DNA of 45,895 nt, from positions 1-45,895 of the forward strand of contig JANTGJ010000012.1 of the NCBI GenBank assembly GCA_024762975.1, read 5' to 3'. Source of the DNA: Candidatus Krumholzibacteriia bacterium (GTDB lineage: Bacteria; Krumholzibacteriota; Krumholzibacteriia; LZORAL124-64-63). Numbering within the stretch: position 1 is the first letter of the stretch; each line of letters opens with the position of its first letter. The notes beneath the pieces were generated by a model, which saw only the letters and a program-made list of their open reading frames with translations, had not been told where the DNA came from and searched no databases. The position numbers and the translations under genes were made by a program. Shown here one piece after another: positions 25,466-34,007 of this stretch.

Positions 25466-26499
25466 GGGGCGCGCCAATCAAGATGAATAAGACGGCACTG
25501 GCAGCACTGATCGTATTCGTACTTGGCTGGAGCGCCACGGAGGGGCTGGCCCAGAGTAAGGTCGGAACGACGATCGGCACCTTTCTGCGAATCGAGCCCA
25601 GCGCCCGGGGCGCCGCGGTCGGCAACGCAGGCTCGGCGATGACCGGGTCGATCGAATCGGCATACTACAATGTGGGAGCGGTGGGGCTGCTGGAAGCACC
25701 CGCGGTTCAGTACACCCACAGCATGTGGTTCGCCGATATCAGTTACGACTACGCGGCGTTTGCGGTTCCGGCCGGTGAATCGGGAAACGTGTTTTTCAGC
25801 GTGACGGCTCTCGGATCGGGCGACATCCAGGTGCGAACGGTCGAGCAACCGCTGGGCACGGGAGTGAACTACAGCGTAACGGATGTCGCACTGGGATTTG
25901 CCTACGGACGGAGGATCACCGAACGCTTCAGCGCCGGACTGCAGGCCAACTACATCACCGAGAAGATCTGGAACACGTCCAGCCAGACCATGACGCTGAA
26001 TCTGGGGACGGTCTATCGTCTGACCGGCAACGGCGCCACGATCGGCTTCAGCCTGTCGAATCTGGGCACGCGCGGAAAGTTCTCGGGCTCGGACCTGGGA
26101 ATTCAATTCGACGCCGATTCCGATTCCTACGGCGACAACAGTGCCTTGCCGGCCGAACAGTCCACGGACGAGTTTCCGCTGCCCGGTCTCTTTCGCCTGG
26201 GAGTGAGCATCCCGTATTCGTTGGGCGAGCAGAATCGGCTGCTGGTGTTGCTCGAGGGACTGCACCCGAACGACAACAGCGAAAGTATGAATGTTGGATT
26301 GGAATGGACCCTGCGCGAAATGTTTTCCCTCAGGGGAGGCTACCAGACGCTTTTCCAGGAGGAAACCGAGTTGGGGCTGACCGCTGGATTTGGTGTGGTT
26401 GGCGGACTCGGCGAGCGCAGTTACGAATTGAATTACGCCTGGGCGGCGCACGAGTCACTGGAATCGACCCATCGTCTGACGATGGTCATCGGGTTCTGA
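25462..26499 (+). CDS. PorV/PorQ-family outer-membrane beta-barrel protein
   Basis: The 345-aa protein (or 338 aa from ATG 25483, which gives the cleaner signal peptide MNKTALAALIVFVLGWS) begins its mature part with FLRIEPSARGAAVGNAGSAM and SAYYNVGAVG. This is the PorV/PorQ (UPF0164) pattern of a FadL-like barrel. It ends with LESTHRLTMVIGF, a C-terminal aromatic. In Bacteroidetes PorV shuttles type IX secretion cargo on the outer membrane. Here it is in an operon with proteins bearing type IX-like tails, overlapping the previous stop by 4 bases, which suggests a cargo-specific copy. Whether it serves secretion or forms a porin is open. Confidence 0.82.
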   Translation: MRGAPIKMNKTALAALIVFVLGWSATEGLAQSKVGTTIGTFLRIEPSARGAAVGNAGSAMTGSIESAYYNVGAVGLLEAPAVQYTHSMWFADISYDYAAFAVPAGESGNVFFSVTALGSGDIQVRTVEQPLGTGVNYSVTDVALGFAYGRRITERFSAGLQANYITEKIWNTSSQTMTLNLGTVYRLTGNGATIGFSLSNLGTRGKFSGSDLGIQFDADSDSYGDNSALPAEQSTDEFPLPGLFRLGVSIPYSLGEQNRLLVLLEGLHPNDNSESMNVGLEWTLREMFSLRGGYQTLFQEETELGLTAGFGVVGGLGERSYELNYAWAAHESLESTHRLTMVIGF

Positions 26500-26545
26500 G
26501 ACAATGGACCCGCGGAGAACGTGGAAGTCGGAGTGGAGAGATACG

Positions 26546-28222
26546 ATGAAGGCACAACACGACACGACGACGAATTTCCGGCGCGGTCGGGCGCTGCTGG
26601 CCCTGCTGGCTCTGGCCCTGCTGTGTGGCCTGGGTGTCCAGGGATCCGAACTGACGGCACGGGCGGAGGCTTCGCCGCTTCTCCCCTCTGCTTTCTCCGC
26701 GGAGAAGTCCCTGACGAATGAGGCGCTGCTGGACAGCCTGCAACGTACCGGTTTCGAGTACTTCTGGGAACAGGTCAATCCGGTGAATGGGCTGATCCGG
26801 GACCGGAGCGCGGCTTGGTCTCCGTGCAGTATCGCGGCCCAGGGATTCGGGATCACCGCCATTTGTATCGCGATCGATCACGGTTGGGTACCGCGGGAAG
26901 AGGGGCGCGACCGCATCCTGCTGGGAATGCAGACGCTGTGGAACGGCCCCCAGGGGGATACCGGGAACAACACGAACGGCTACAAAGGATTGTTCTACCA
27001 CTTCCTGGACATGAATTCCGGCCTGCGGGTCTGGGATAGTGAGCTCTCCTCCATCGATACAGCGCTGCTGATGGCCGGGGTGTTGGACGCGAAACAGTAT
27101 TTTGATACCGAGGAAGCAGGGGATGCGGAGTTGCGCGCCCTGGCGGACTCGCTCTACCTGCGTGTCGACTGGGAGTTCATGCGCAACGGCGGCAATGGAA
27201 TCCGTATGGGCTGGAAACCGGGAACCGGCTTCTCCGGATTCGGCAACTGGATTGGCTACAACGAGGCGATGATCATGTATGTCCTGGCGCTGGGTTCCCC
27301 GACCCACCCGGTGCCCTGGTACACGTGGCCGTATTGGACCAGCGGCTACAACTGGAGCACCCAGTACGGTCAGACCTACCTTGTCTTTCCGCCGCTCTTT
27401 GGTCACCAGTACTCGCACTGTTGGATCGATTTCCGGGAGATCCAGGACGACTACATGCGATTGCGCGGCATCACCTATCACGAGAATTCGCGGAGGGCGA
27501 CGATCGCAGCGCGCGAGTACTGCATCGACAACCCCTACGGGTGGGCAGGGTATGGCGAGAACCTGTGGGGCTTGACCGCTTCGGACGATCCCGATGGATA
27601 CGCGGCACACGGAGCGCCGCCGGCCCAAAGCGACAACGGCACGATCACGCCCACGGCTGCGGCCAGTTCGATCGTGTTTGCCCCGGAGATCGTATTGCCC
27701 GCGTTGCAGTACATGTACGACAACTACGCGGGCTTGATTTGGGGGCCCTATGGGTTCAAGGACGCATTCAATCTGACCCGGTTCTGGGTCGCCAGCGATT
27801 ATCTGGGCATCGATCAGGGGCCCATCGTCGCGATGATCGAAAACTACCAGAACGAGGGGGTCTGGTCGCGGTTCATGCAGGATCCCTACGTACAGGCTGG
27901 ATTGCGGGGCGCGGGTTTCGGCTCTCTCGCTCCGGTGCAGCAGGAGTCCGGAGTATTGGAGATCGTCCAGCTGGGGCAGAACCGGCCCAATCCGTTCGGG
28001 AAATCGACCACGATTTCGTATCGCGTTGCCGAGCCTGGCCCTGTCACTTTGCGCCTCTACGATTTACGGGGTCGGAAGGTGCGTGAGGTCAGTGGGAACG
28101 CGAAGGACCAAAACACGCAGCATATCACCTTGGATGCGAGGGATCTCGCCAGCGGAGTCTATACGTATTCCCTCGAGGCGAATGGAAAGAAGGTTCAGAA
28201 GCGATGCATCATCATCAAATAG
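26546..28222 (+). CDS. Secreted GH144-type endo-beta-1,2-glucanase with sorting tail
   Basis: ATG 26546 follows GGAGAG and opens a signal peptide (ALLALLALALLCGLGVQG); the product is 558 aa. The catalytic domain (about 55-465) matches the 2712 protein motif for motif: FEYFWEQVNPVNGLIRDRS, ELSSIDTALL, IGYNEAMIMYVLALGSPTHP, HQYSHCWIDF, YLGIDQGPIVAMIENY. Unlike that paralogue it lacks a lipobox and carries a C-terminal type IX-like tail from about 476 (QNRPNPFGKSTTISYRV ... SGVYTYSLEANGKK). It is therefore predicted to act at or beyond the cell surface on polymeric beta-1,2-glucan, with the lipoprotein version finishing the job. Substrate is inferred from the GH144 family. Confidence 0.88.
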   Translation: MKAQHDTTTNFRRGRALLALLALALLCGLGVQGSELTARAEASPLLPSAFSAEKSLTNEALLDSLQRTGFEYFWEQVNPVNGLIRDRSAAWSPCSIAAQGFGITAICIAIDHGWVPREEGRDRILLGMQTLWNGPQGDTGNNTNGYKGLFYHFLDMNSGLRVWDSELSSIDTALLMAGVLDAKQYFDTEEAGDAELRALADSLYLRVDWEFMRNGGNGIRMGWKPGTGFSGFGNWIGYNEAMIMYVLALGSPTHPVPWYTWPYWTSGYNWSTQYGQTYLVFPPLFGHQYSHCWIDFREIQDDYMRLRGITYHENSRRATIAAREYCIDNPYGWAGYGENLWGLTASDDPDGYAAHGAPPAQSDNGTITPTAAASSIVFAPEIVLPALQYMYDNYAGLIWGPYGFKDAFNLTRFWVASDYLGIDQGPIVAMIENYQNEGVWSRFMQDPYVQAGLRGAGFGSLAPVQQESGVLEIVQLGQNRPNPFGKSTTISYRVAEPGPVTLRLYDLRGRKVREVSGNAKDQNTQHITLDARDLASGVYTYSLEANGKKVQKRCIIIK

Positions 28223-28327
28223 TCCGACCACGGATCGCGTCGGTTGGAGGGAGGTGGGGACTGACAAAAGGGTAGTGAGCACGGAAGAACAACTGAAACC
28301 AGACACTCAACTGCAAGGAGAATCACC

Positions 28328-29128
28328 ATGAAGAAGCTGAACAGAATCGCCATTTTGTGTGCTATGGTCTTGTTGATCGTCGGCATGACGACCAGCGCAC
28401 TGGCTACGCTCGAGCCGAGCGATGCCGTGGTCATCGAGCGCGTATTCAACGATTCATTCGCGTCGATCCTGACGGTCGACAATAGCTTCCCGTCGATGAT
28501 CGCGATCGACGACGAAGCCGCCGGCCCGCTGGGCTGGGCCAATCTGCACATCTGGCGTTTCGCCAGTGGCGGTTCGTCGCCGCAGGAGTTCGCGAACGAG
28601 GACGGCTTCCGTTTCGGCGCCGACCTGACGATTACCGGCAGCGGTGACGGCGAAGCCGGCCTTTCGGTCGCCCCGTGGTGGTCCGGAAATGTCGACGGCC
28701 GTTTCAACGTCCGTACGCCGGACGGTGAAGTCGCAGTCTTTGGCGGTCGTCTGCCGTTCTACTCGTTCACGGCCAACAACGGCGTCACCTATGTCGAGGG
28801 CACGACCGTTCACCTGGAAGTCATCTACCGGACGAATTCGGAGATGAACGAAGCCAACCCGGCCACGATCGAGTATATCTACGATGGTATCAGCAGTGGC
28901 CCGTTGGCCTTCGACGAGGGTAATCCTGCCGAGGCCGACCCGCACGGTACGTGGGGCCTGCTTTCCCCGTGGTATGCTGGCGGATACATGCAGTACAACA
29001 ACATGTCGTCGTTCGGCGAGGGCGCGAACTTCCACGTCGAGTGGGAGGGTATCACTGTCGAGGATCTGGGCTCGGTCGTTGCGACGGATAACGAGTCCTG
29101 GGACGGCGTGAAGGCTCTGTTCCACTAG
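28328..29128 (+). CDS. Secreted protein of unknown function at the end of the glucan operon
   Basis: The 266-aa protein has a clear signal peptide (AILCAMVLLIVGMTTSALA) and a strong ribosome site (AAGGAG, 8 bases before ATG). The mature part is acidic and beta-rich, with many Trp, Tyr and Gly residues (LGWANLHIWRF, LSVAPWWSGNVDGRFN, LLSPWYAGGYMQYNNMSSF). This composition and spacing suggest a jelly-roll lectin or carbohydrate-binding fold. I recognise no family and no catalytic motif. It sits 105 bases after the GH144 gene and is followed by a strong hairpin, so it is probably the last gene of the operon. Its own strong ribosome site suggests high expression. Confidence 0.8.
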   Translation: MKKLNRIAILCAMVLLIVGMTTSALATLEPSDAVVIERVFNDSFASILTVDNSFPSMIAIDDEAAGPLGWANLHIWRFASGGSSPQEFANEDGFRFGADLTITGSGDGEAGLSVAPWWSGNVDGRFNVRTPDGEVAVFGGRLPFYSFTANNGVTYVEGTTVHLEVIYRTNSEMNEANPATIEYIYDGISSGPLAFDEGNPAEADPHGTWGLLSPWYAGGYMQYNNMSSFGEGANFHVEWEGITVEDLGSVVATDNESWDGVKALFH

Positions 29129-29148
29129 AAATGACTGATTTACCCGCC

Positions 29149-29184
29149 GGGCCGCCTCCCACCAGGGGGCGGCCCCTTCCTTTT
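29149..29184 (+). terminator. Hairpin terminator after the glucan locus
   Basis: GGGCCGCC (29149-29156) pairs perfectly with GGCGGCCC (29168-29175) across an 11-base loop. CTTCCTTTTG follows, a partial T-tract, which fits a rho-independent terminator for the operon ending at 29128. Confidence 0.7.
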
Positions 29185-29252
29185 GTAGTGGCAGTCGCCT
29201 GGGCGAGCCCGACCTGGCCAATGCAGCTGCTTTTCATGGGAACAAGCAGGCG

Positions 29253-30347
29253 CTAGAAAAACAACTTCGCCACCCTCAAGACTCCCTGTCCCCAGGGCAC
29301 CCGGTGGGAAACGCCGCTCGCATTTTCGAACTCGTGCAGGTGCTCCAGATACCAGCGATAGTTGCGGATCAGGGCGTCCTTGTTCGAATACTTCGGATCG
29401 AAGCCCAGCACGCGCTCCGCTTTCTCGATGCTGACGAAGGAGTCCTCGCAGGCCGTTTCGTAGACCCATTTGTACAGCGGAGAGAGTTTCATCGCCTCGA
29501 GGATGCGCAGGGTCCAGATCACCGGTGAGGCCGGGAAACCCCGGATTTTCTTGCCGAAACCAGCTACGTCCAGAACCGCCTGGTAATCCTCTTTCATGGT
29601 CGTGAACTCCCGGGCGCCGATGTTGAATACATCGTCCACGCGGTCGGCCGGTCCGGTCGCGCACAGGTAGATGCCCTGGCAGACGTCCTCCACATCGCAC
29701 AGCTGGTAGCGGTTGTTGCCGTTGCCGATCATCGGGAATCCACGGCCGTCCTTGGCCCAATCGTAGAAGAGGGCAAAGACGCCGAGGCGCTCCGGTCCAA
29801 TGAAGCTCTTGGGCCGGACGATGGGTACGACCATGCCCTGTTCGCGGAACGAGGCGCACATATTTTCGGCTTCGACCTTGGCAATGCCATAGGGGCCCAC
29901 GCCGTCCATCGGATCTTCCTCGACCAGCGGATGATGATCGGGGATGCCGTAGACAGCGGTGGAGGACACATGTACGACGCGTTGGATTCCGGCGTCGAGC
30001 GCGGCCTGCATGACGGTGCGTGAACCCTCGATGTCCGTCGAGTAGATCTCTTCGGCCTTGTACAACGGCAGCGCGGCGGCCGTGTGCACGACAATGTCCA
30101 CGCCCTCGAGGGAACGGTCCACATCCTCGCGATTGCGGATGTCTCCGTCGATGACTCGAATCCGGTCCCGCTCCGGGTAGTCGAAGGGGGCGATATCCAG
30201 TGAAGTGACCTGGTGACCCCTGTCCAGCAGATAGCGAACCAGGTTGATTCCCAGAAAACCGGCGCCGCCGGTGATCATGTAGTGGCGCGGTTGCGTATCG
30301 AACCCGTTTCCGGATCCGGGAGTGTTGGACGAGGGGTCGGAATTCAT
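29253..30347 (-). CDS. NAD-dependent epimerase/dehydratase (extended SDR)
   Basis: The 364-aa protein has the Rossmann nucleotide motif TGGAGFLG near residue 26, the DGDIRN stretch, VHVSSTAVYG, and the catalytic YGIAK (Tyr-x-x-x-Lys). Substrate choice (nucleotide sugar, sterol-like or other) cannot be fixed; the 3-beta-HSD / UDP-glucose-epimerase branch is the closest pattern. The start has AAGGGA 7 bases upstream. The first 20 residues are a Ser/Gly/Asn-rich extension not typical of the fold, so an internal start is possible. It lies 20 bases after an SMR-like membrane gene, suggesting a two-gene unit for handling a lipid- or nucleotide-linked sugar. Confidence 0.88.
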   Translation of the reverse strand: MNSDPSSNTPGSGNGFDTQPRHYMITGGAGFLGINLVRYLLDRGHQVTSLDIAPFDYPERDRIRVIDGDIRNREDVDRSLEGVDIVVHTAAALPLYKAEEIYSTDIEGSRTVMQAALDAGIQRVVHVSSTAVYGIPDHHPLVEEDPMDGVGPYGIAKVEAENMCASFREQGMVVPIVRPKSFIGPERLGVFALFYDWAKDGRGFPMIGNGNNRYQLCDVEDVCQGIYLCATGPADRVDDVFNIGAREFTTMKEDYQAVLDVAGFGKKIRGFPASPVIWTLRILEAMKLSPLYKWVYETACEDSFVSIEKAERVLGFDPKYSNKDALIRNYRWYLEHLHEFENASGVSHRVPWGQGVLRVAKLFF

Positions 30348-30367
30348 GTGTATTCCCTTTGCGGCGT

Positions 30368-30742
30368 TCAGCTCATGCGGGAGGCGATCAGGATGACGCC
30401 GCCCACGATCAGCAGCAGACCTGAAATCTGGTAGATATCAACCGTCTCGCCAAAGAAAAATACCGAAGCGGAGACAATGATCAAAAAGCCGGTCGAGGTC
30501 ATGACCGGGTAGGCTTGCGAAAGGGGGATGCGGTTCAACGCGTAGGCGTAAGCTCCGACATTCAGGGCGAATAGCGCAATCCCGGCCAGCACCGGCACAT
30601 TCGTCGCCATCTGGCGCAGAATCGTCGCCAGCGGTGCACCGTCCAATGCGAGGCGGCGCATGCCAGCCTTGATCAGGAGGTTCGCGGCGGCGTTGGCCAG
30701 CAACGCGAAGATCAGCGCGAAATGGTGCACCTTCATGTCCAT
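30368..30742 (-). CDS. SMR/EamA-type small membrane transporter
   Basis: The 124-aa protein has four transmembrane segments (ALIFALLANAAANLLIKAG; VPVLAGIALFALNVGAYAYAL; PVMTSTGFLIIVSASVFFF; ISGLLLIVGGVILIA), with PLSQAYPVMTS and FFGETVDIYQ in the positions seen in EmrE and ArnE/ArnF proteins. Family members export cations or flip undecaprenyl-linked aminosugars. Cotranscription with the downstream epimerase slightly favours a flippase-type role. The start may be ATG 30742 or 30736. Confidence 0.85.
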   Translation of the reverse strand: MDMKVHHFALIFALLANAAANLLIKAGMRRLALDGAPLATILRQMATNVPVLAGIALFALNVGAYAYALNRIPLSQAYPVMTSTGFLIIVSASVFFFGETVDIYQISGLLLIVGGVILIASRMS

Positions 30743-30901
30743 TGCCTTGGGCTGGGGCTCTCGTCTTGGTCTCGAAGTACCGAATCGGACGAATCATGCC
30801 GCAACTGAAGCCATCTTTCCAGCTTGCGTTTTTTGCAGTCACCGATCGCGGTGCCTGCTATTCTGCCGGCACGATGCCAACCCACTCCGAAAGGCGATTT
30901 G

Positions 30902-31810
30902 ATGAACCCGCGCGACCTGTTGATCGCAATGACCGTCCTTTCCGCTGCCATCGCCGGCTGCTCGGGCGGTGACTCGACCGACCCCGCCTACGTGGCCGAG
31001 ATCGACCAGTGGCATGCCGAACGCATCGAGCATCTGCGCAGCGACACCGGATGGCTGACACTGGTCGGATTGCATGAGCTGAAACCGGGACTGTCGACTG
31101 TCGGCTCGGGAACCGAAGCAACCGTGCGATTGATCGACAAGGCTCCGGCCCGTGTGGGGTACATGGAGGTCGGCCGACTGGGAATCGTCTTCGAAGCGGA
31201 TCCCACCGCGGGGGTGACCGCGCAGGGTACACGGGGTTCCTCGCCCGTTTCGCGATTGCTGTTGAAGACGGATGCGAACGAAGAACCGACAGTGCTGTCC
31301 TGTGGATCGCTGGTATTCCATGTCATCGACCGCCAGGGCCGGTTCTTCCTGAGGGTCAAGGATCGAGAATCCGAAGTCCTGGAATCCTTCACGGGAATCG
31401 ATCGCTTCCCGGTGCAGGCGAAGTGGCGTGTGCCGGCGACTCTCGAGGGAGAGGCCGGCCTGCTTGCGGTCCCCAACGTTCTGGGCCAGGTATCGCAGGA
31501 GGAATTCCCCGGCCTGCTGGTCTTTGAACTTGAGGGTCAGGAATTTCGGGTGGCGCCGACCGGGAAACGGGGCGAAGATCTGTTTCTCGTTTTCGGGGAC
31601 GAGACGAACGGCTCAAGCACCTATGGCGGTGGCCGTTTCCTGTCGATCGACGCTGCCGATACGAATGGCGTCTTCTGGCTGGATTTCAATCGAGCCATCA
31701 ATCCGCCGTGCGTGTTCACACCGTTTGCGACCTGTCCCCTGCCGACCGCCCGGAACCGACTGGCGATCGCGGTTGAAGCTGGAGAGAAGCTCTGGGGCGA
31801 GCACCATTGA
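30902..31810 (+). CDS. DUF1684 domain lipoprotein
   Basis: ATG 30902 follows AAAGGCG and gives a lipoprotein signal with lipobox IAGC; the ORF-track start at 30824 is upstream junk. The 302-aa product carries the DUF1684 pattern: an N-terminal WHAERIEHLRSDTGWLTLVG and a C-terminal YGGGRFLSIDAADT, LDFNRAINPPCVFTPFATCP and NRLAIAVEAGEK. The biochemical function of the family is not known to me. A possible extended -10 (TGCTATTCT) precedes it at about 30858. Confidence 0.88.
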   Translation: MNPRDLLIAMTVLSAAIAGCSGGDSTDPAYVAEIDQWHAERIEHLRSDTGWLTLVGLHELKPGLSTVGSGTEATVRLIDKAPARVGYMEVGRLGIVFEADPTAGVTAQGTRGSSPVSRLLLKTDANEEPTVLSCGSLVFHVIDRQGRFFLRVKDRESEVLESFTGIDRFPVQAKWRVPATLEGEAGLLAVPNVLGQVSQEEFPGLLVFELEGQEFRVAPTGKRGEDLFLVFGDETNGSSTYGGGRFLSIDAADTNGVFWLDFNRAINPPCVFTPFATCPLPTARNRLAIAVEAGEKLWGEHH

Positions 31811-31860
31811 CGGGAAGGCACCGATACCCGTGCAACGCCGACCCGGTGGCTCGGAATTGG

Positions 31861-31889
31861 CTGACAAGAGTTACCCCGGATGCTACTAT
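31861..31889 (+). promoter_or_regulatory. Putative promoter of the first POT transporter gene
   Basis: CTGACA (31861-31866) and TACTAT (31884-31889) are 17 bases apart, each a 5/6 match to the sigma70 consensus. It points at the gene starting at 31949. Confidence 0.5.
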
Positions 31890-31948
31890 GCTCCGAATTC
31901 CAAGGATCGATCGACCCTGCAGAACAGTGACCCCTTCGAGGAGAATCC

Positions 31949-33307
31949 ATGAGCCAAGGAGCGACCACGTGGCGCTTTCCGCGCCCGTTCTGGACCGGTA
32001 ACGCATCCGAACTTTGCGAGCGGGCTGCGTATTACGGAACTTTTATCGCGCTGCGCACCTACCTGATCCGCGTGGTCGGGCTGGACGATGTCCAGTCGGG
32101 CTGGGTGGCGGGTATGTTTGGCGGTTGGATCTACCTGGTCCCTTTCTTCACCGGTGCCCTGGCCGATCGCATCGGATTCCGAAATGCCCTGATGATGGCC
32201 TTTGCCCTGTTGACTGTCGGCTACAGCGCCCTGGGGGTATTCAGCACGCTGGGGCCGGTGATCGTGGGACTGGTGCTGATCGTGTTGGGCGGCGCCATCG
32301 TCAAGCCGGTGATTACCGGAACGGTCAGCAAGTCCTCGACCGAGGCGAATCGCGCGCGTGCCTTCTCGATTTTCTACATGGTCGTCAATATCGGTTCGTT
32401 CACGGGCAAGACGATCGTGGCGCCGATCCGGATCCAGATGGGCGTGGAAAATGTGCCGTGGTTCTCGGCTGCCGCCTCGCTGATCGCGTTGATCGTGGTG
32501 GCCCTGATCTATTTCCCGGACAAGCAAAAGGGAGAGAGCCAGGCCAAATCCGTCAGCGAGACGTTGCAGGGCATGTGGATGGCGATGTCCAACCTGCGCT
32601 TCTTCTCGCTGATCCTGATCACGGCAGGCTTTTGGGCCATCCAGGGGCAGCTCTATGCCTCGATGCCGGACTACGTGCTGCGCATGGCGGGTGAGACCTA
32701 CAAGCCCGAGTGGTACGCGAATATCAATCCGCTGGTCGTCGTCCTCTTCGTGGTCATGATCACGCAGATGGTGCGCAAGTGGCAGCCGCAGAATTCGATT
32801 CTGGTGGCGATGATCCTGATTCCGTTCTCGGCGATCAGTATGGCTGCTTCGGCCTGGTTCGACGGCATGGTCAACATCTTCGGCCTGCAGATGCACCCGA
32901 TCACTTTCATGATGATCATCGGGATCTCGATCCAGGGCCTGGCGGAATGCTTCCTCAGCCCGAAGTGGCTGGAATTCGCGTCGCTACAGGCCCCTCCGGG
33001 CAAGGAAGGCACTTTCCTGGGCTTTGCCCACATGAATACCTTTTTCGCATGGATCTTCGGCTTCGTATTCTCCGGTTTCCTGCTGTCGAAGTACTGTCCC
33101 GAACCGGGTACCCTGGACGCGACCGAGCAGCTGGCGCATACGGCTTACCTGGCAGGCAATGGCCCCTTGCCCGAGGCCTACGCCCATGCCCATTATCTGT
33201 GGTACGCGTACTGCGGAGTCGGCCTGATCTCCCTGGTCGCGCTCCTGATTTTCATCGGCGTGACCAGGAAGATCGATGCAGGCAGGAATCCGGCGGTGGC
33301 CCGCTAG
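31949..33307 (+). CDS. POT/MFS-type transporter (first copy)
   Basis: The 452-aa inner-membrane protein has about 12 membrane segments. It begins RPFWTGNASELCERAAYYG, the ExxERxxYYG-like motif of the proton-dependent oligopeptide transporter group, and carries GALADRIGFRNALM and FYMVVNIGSFTG. Such carriers take up peptides or other small solutes with protons; substrate is not predictable. The ribosome site is AGGAG, 6 bases upstream. It ends in a CTAG overlap with the stop of the convergent gene. A paralogue with the same hallmark lies at 36357. Confidence 0.88.
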   Translation: MSQGATTWRFPRPFWTGNASELCERAAYYGTFIALRTYLIRVVGLDDVQSGWVAGMFGGWIYLVPFFTGALADRIGFRNALMMAFALLTVGYSALGVFSTLGPVIVGLVLIVLGGAIVKPVITGTVSKSSTEANRARAFSIFYMVVNIGSFTGKTIVAPIRIQMGVENVPWFSAAASLIALIVVALIYFPDKQKGESQAKSVSETLQGMWMAMSNLRFFSLILITAGFWAIQGQLYASMPDYVLRMAGETYKPEWYANINPLVVVLFVVMITQMVRKWQPQNSILVAMILIPFSAISMAASAWFDGMVNIFGLQMHPITFMMIIGISIQGLAECFLSPKWLEFASLQAPPGKEGTFLGFAHMNTFFAWIFGFVFSGFLLSKYCPEPGTLDATEQLAHTAYLAGNGPLPEAYAHAHYLWYAYCGVGLISLVALLIFIGVTRKIDAGRNPAVAR

Positions 33308-33837
33308 CTGGTAGGACCCGGGCGGCCCTGCAGACGGGCCGCCTCGCGTTCCAGGAGCTGCACCGCGGTGTTCATCCGATCCAACAGCACCGGGTTGCCC
33401 GTGGCGATCAGCTTCAACATCGCGTCGTCGATGGTTCCGGAGGCAGCCCCCTGGCGCAGCGCGGGCTCGAAGTGGGTCCACAGGATCGCCACCCGTTGCA
33501 GCTGTTTGAGGGTCTTGGGCTGGGTGGCGGCAAGCAGGCCGAGCTCTGCGTCGCCCTGCGGAAGGCCGGTCAGCGTGCGGTCGAAGAGGTCGCACGTTTT
33601 CGTCAGGAGCGCCTGATTGTTCCCGGCGTCGTAGTCAAGAGCGATCAGGAAGAACTCCTTGCTCATTTTCTGCGTCAGCATCCGTTGGCGTCCCGCCAGA
33701 TCGATGACGATGCCGTCTTGGGCGGCGTCGTGGCGTTCCGCCAGGGCGGTGGGTGCGATCCCCGCGCACAGATAACCTACTGCCAGGATGAGTCCGGCAT
33801 TGCGGTACCACGGGATGGGCTTTCTCTGAGCGGTCAT
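33304..33837 (-). CDS. Exported free-standing PilJ-type sensor domain protein
   Basis: The 177-aa protein has a signal peptide or N-terminal anchor (YRNAGLILAVGYLCAGIAPTALA) followed by IDLAGRQRMLTQKMSKEFF. This is the first-helix signature of the type IV pili methyl-accepting chemotaxis transducer N-terminal domain (PilJ, PF13675), known as a helical sensor in PilJ and NarX-like proteins. There is no second membrane segment, HAMP or signalling domain, so it is a stand-alone periplasmic domain. GGGAG precedes the start. Function unknown; it may be a binding protein for a separate receptor. Confidence 0.82.
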   Translation of the reverse strand: MTAQRKPIPWYRNAGLILAVGYLCAGIAPTALAERHDAAQDGIVIDLAGRQRMLTQKMSKEFFLIALDYDAGNNQALLTKTCDLFDRTLTGLPQGDAELGLLAATQPKTLKQLQRVAILWTHFEPALRQGAASGTIDDAMLKLIATGNPVLLDRMNTAVQLLEREAARLQGRPGPTS

Positions 33838-34007
33838 GTTTTTCTCCCTCGAGGTCCGGAGTCTGGTGGCGTTCGACGACCGGAACGCATTTATTCTTGT
33901 CCTGGGCGCCGGTGGGGAACACGTTGGATCCGGACCGGCGTTGCTGTGGATCCCGATGGATATCGGCTCTTCTGCTTTTTGCCGAAGCGGATTCTAAGGA
34001 AAACATT

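Noticed and set aside
23012-25477. Minus-strand ORF of 821 aa
   Set aside because: Antisense shadow of the Fn3 gene, which has a signal peptide, an Fn3 domain and a sorting tail. High GC makes long antisense ORFs common here.
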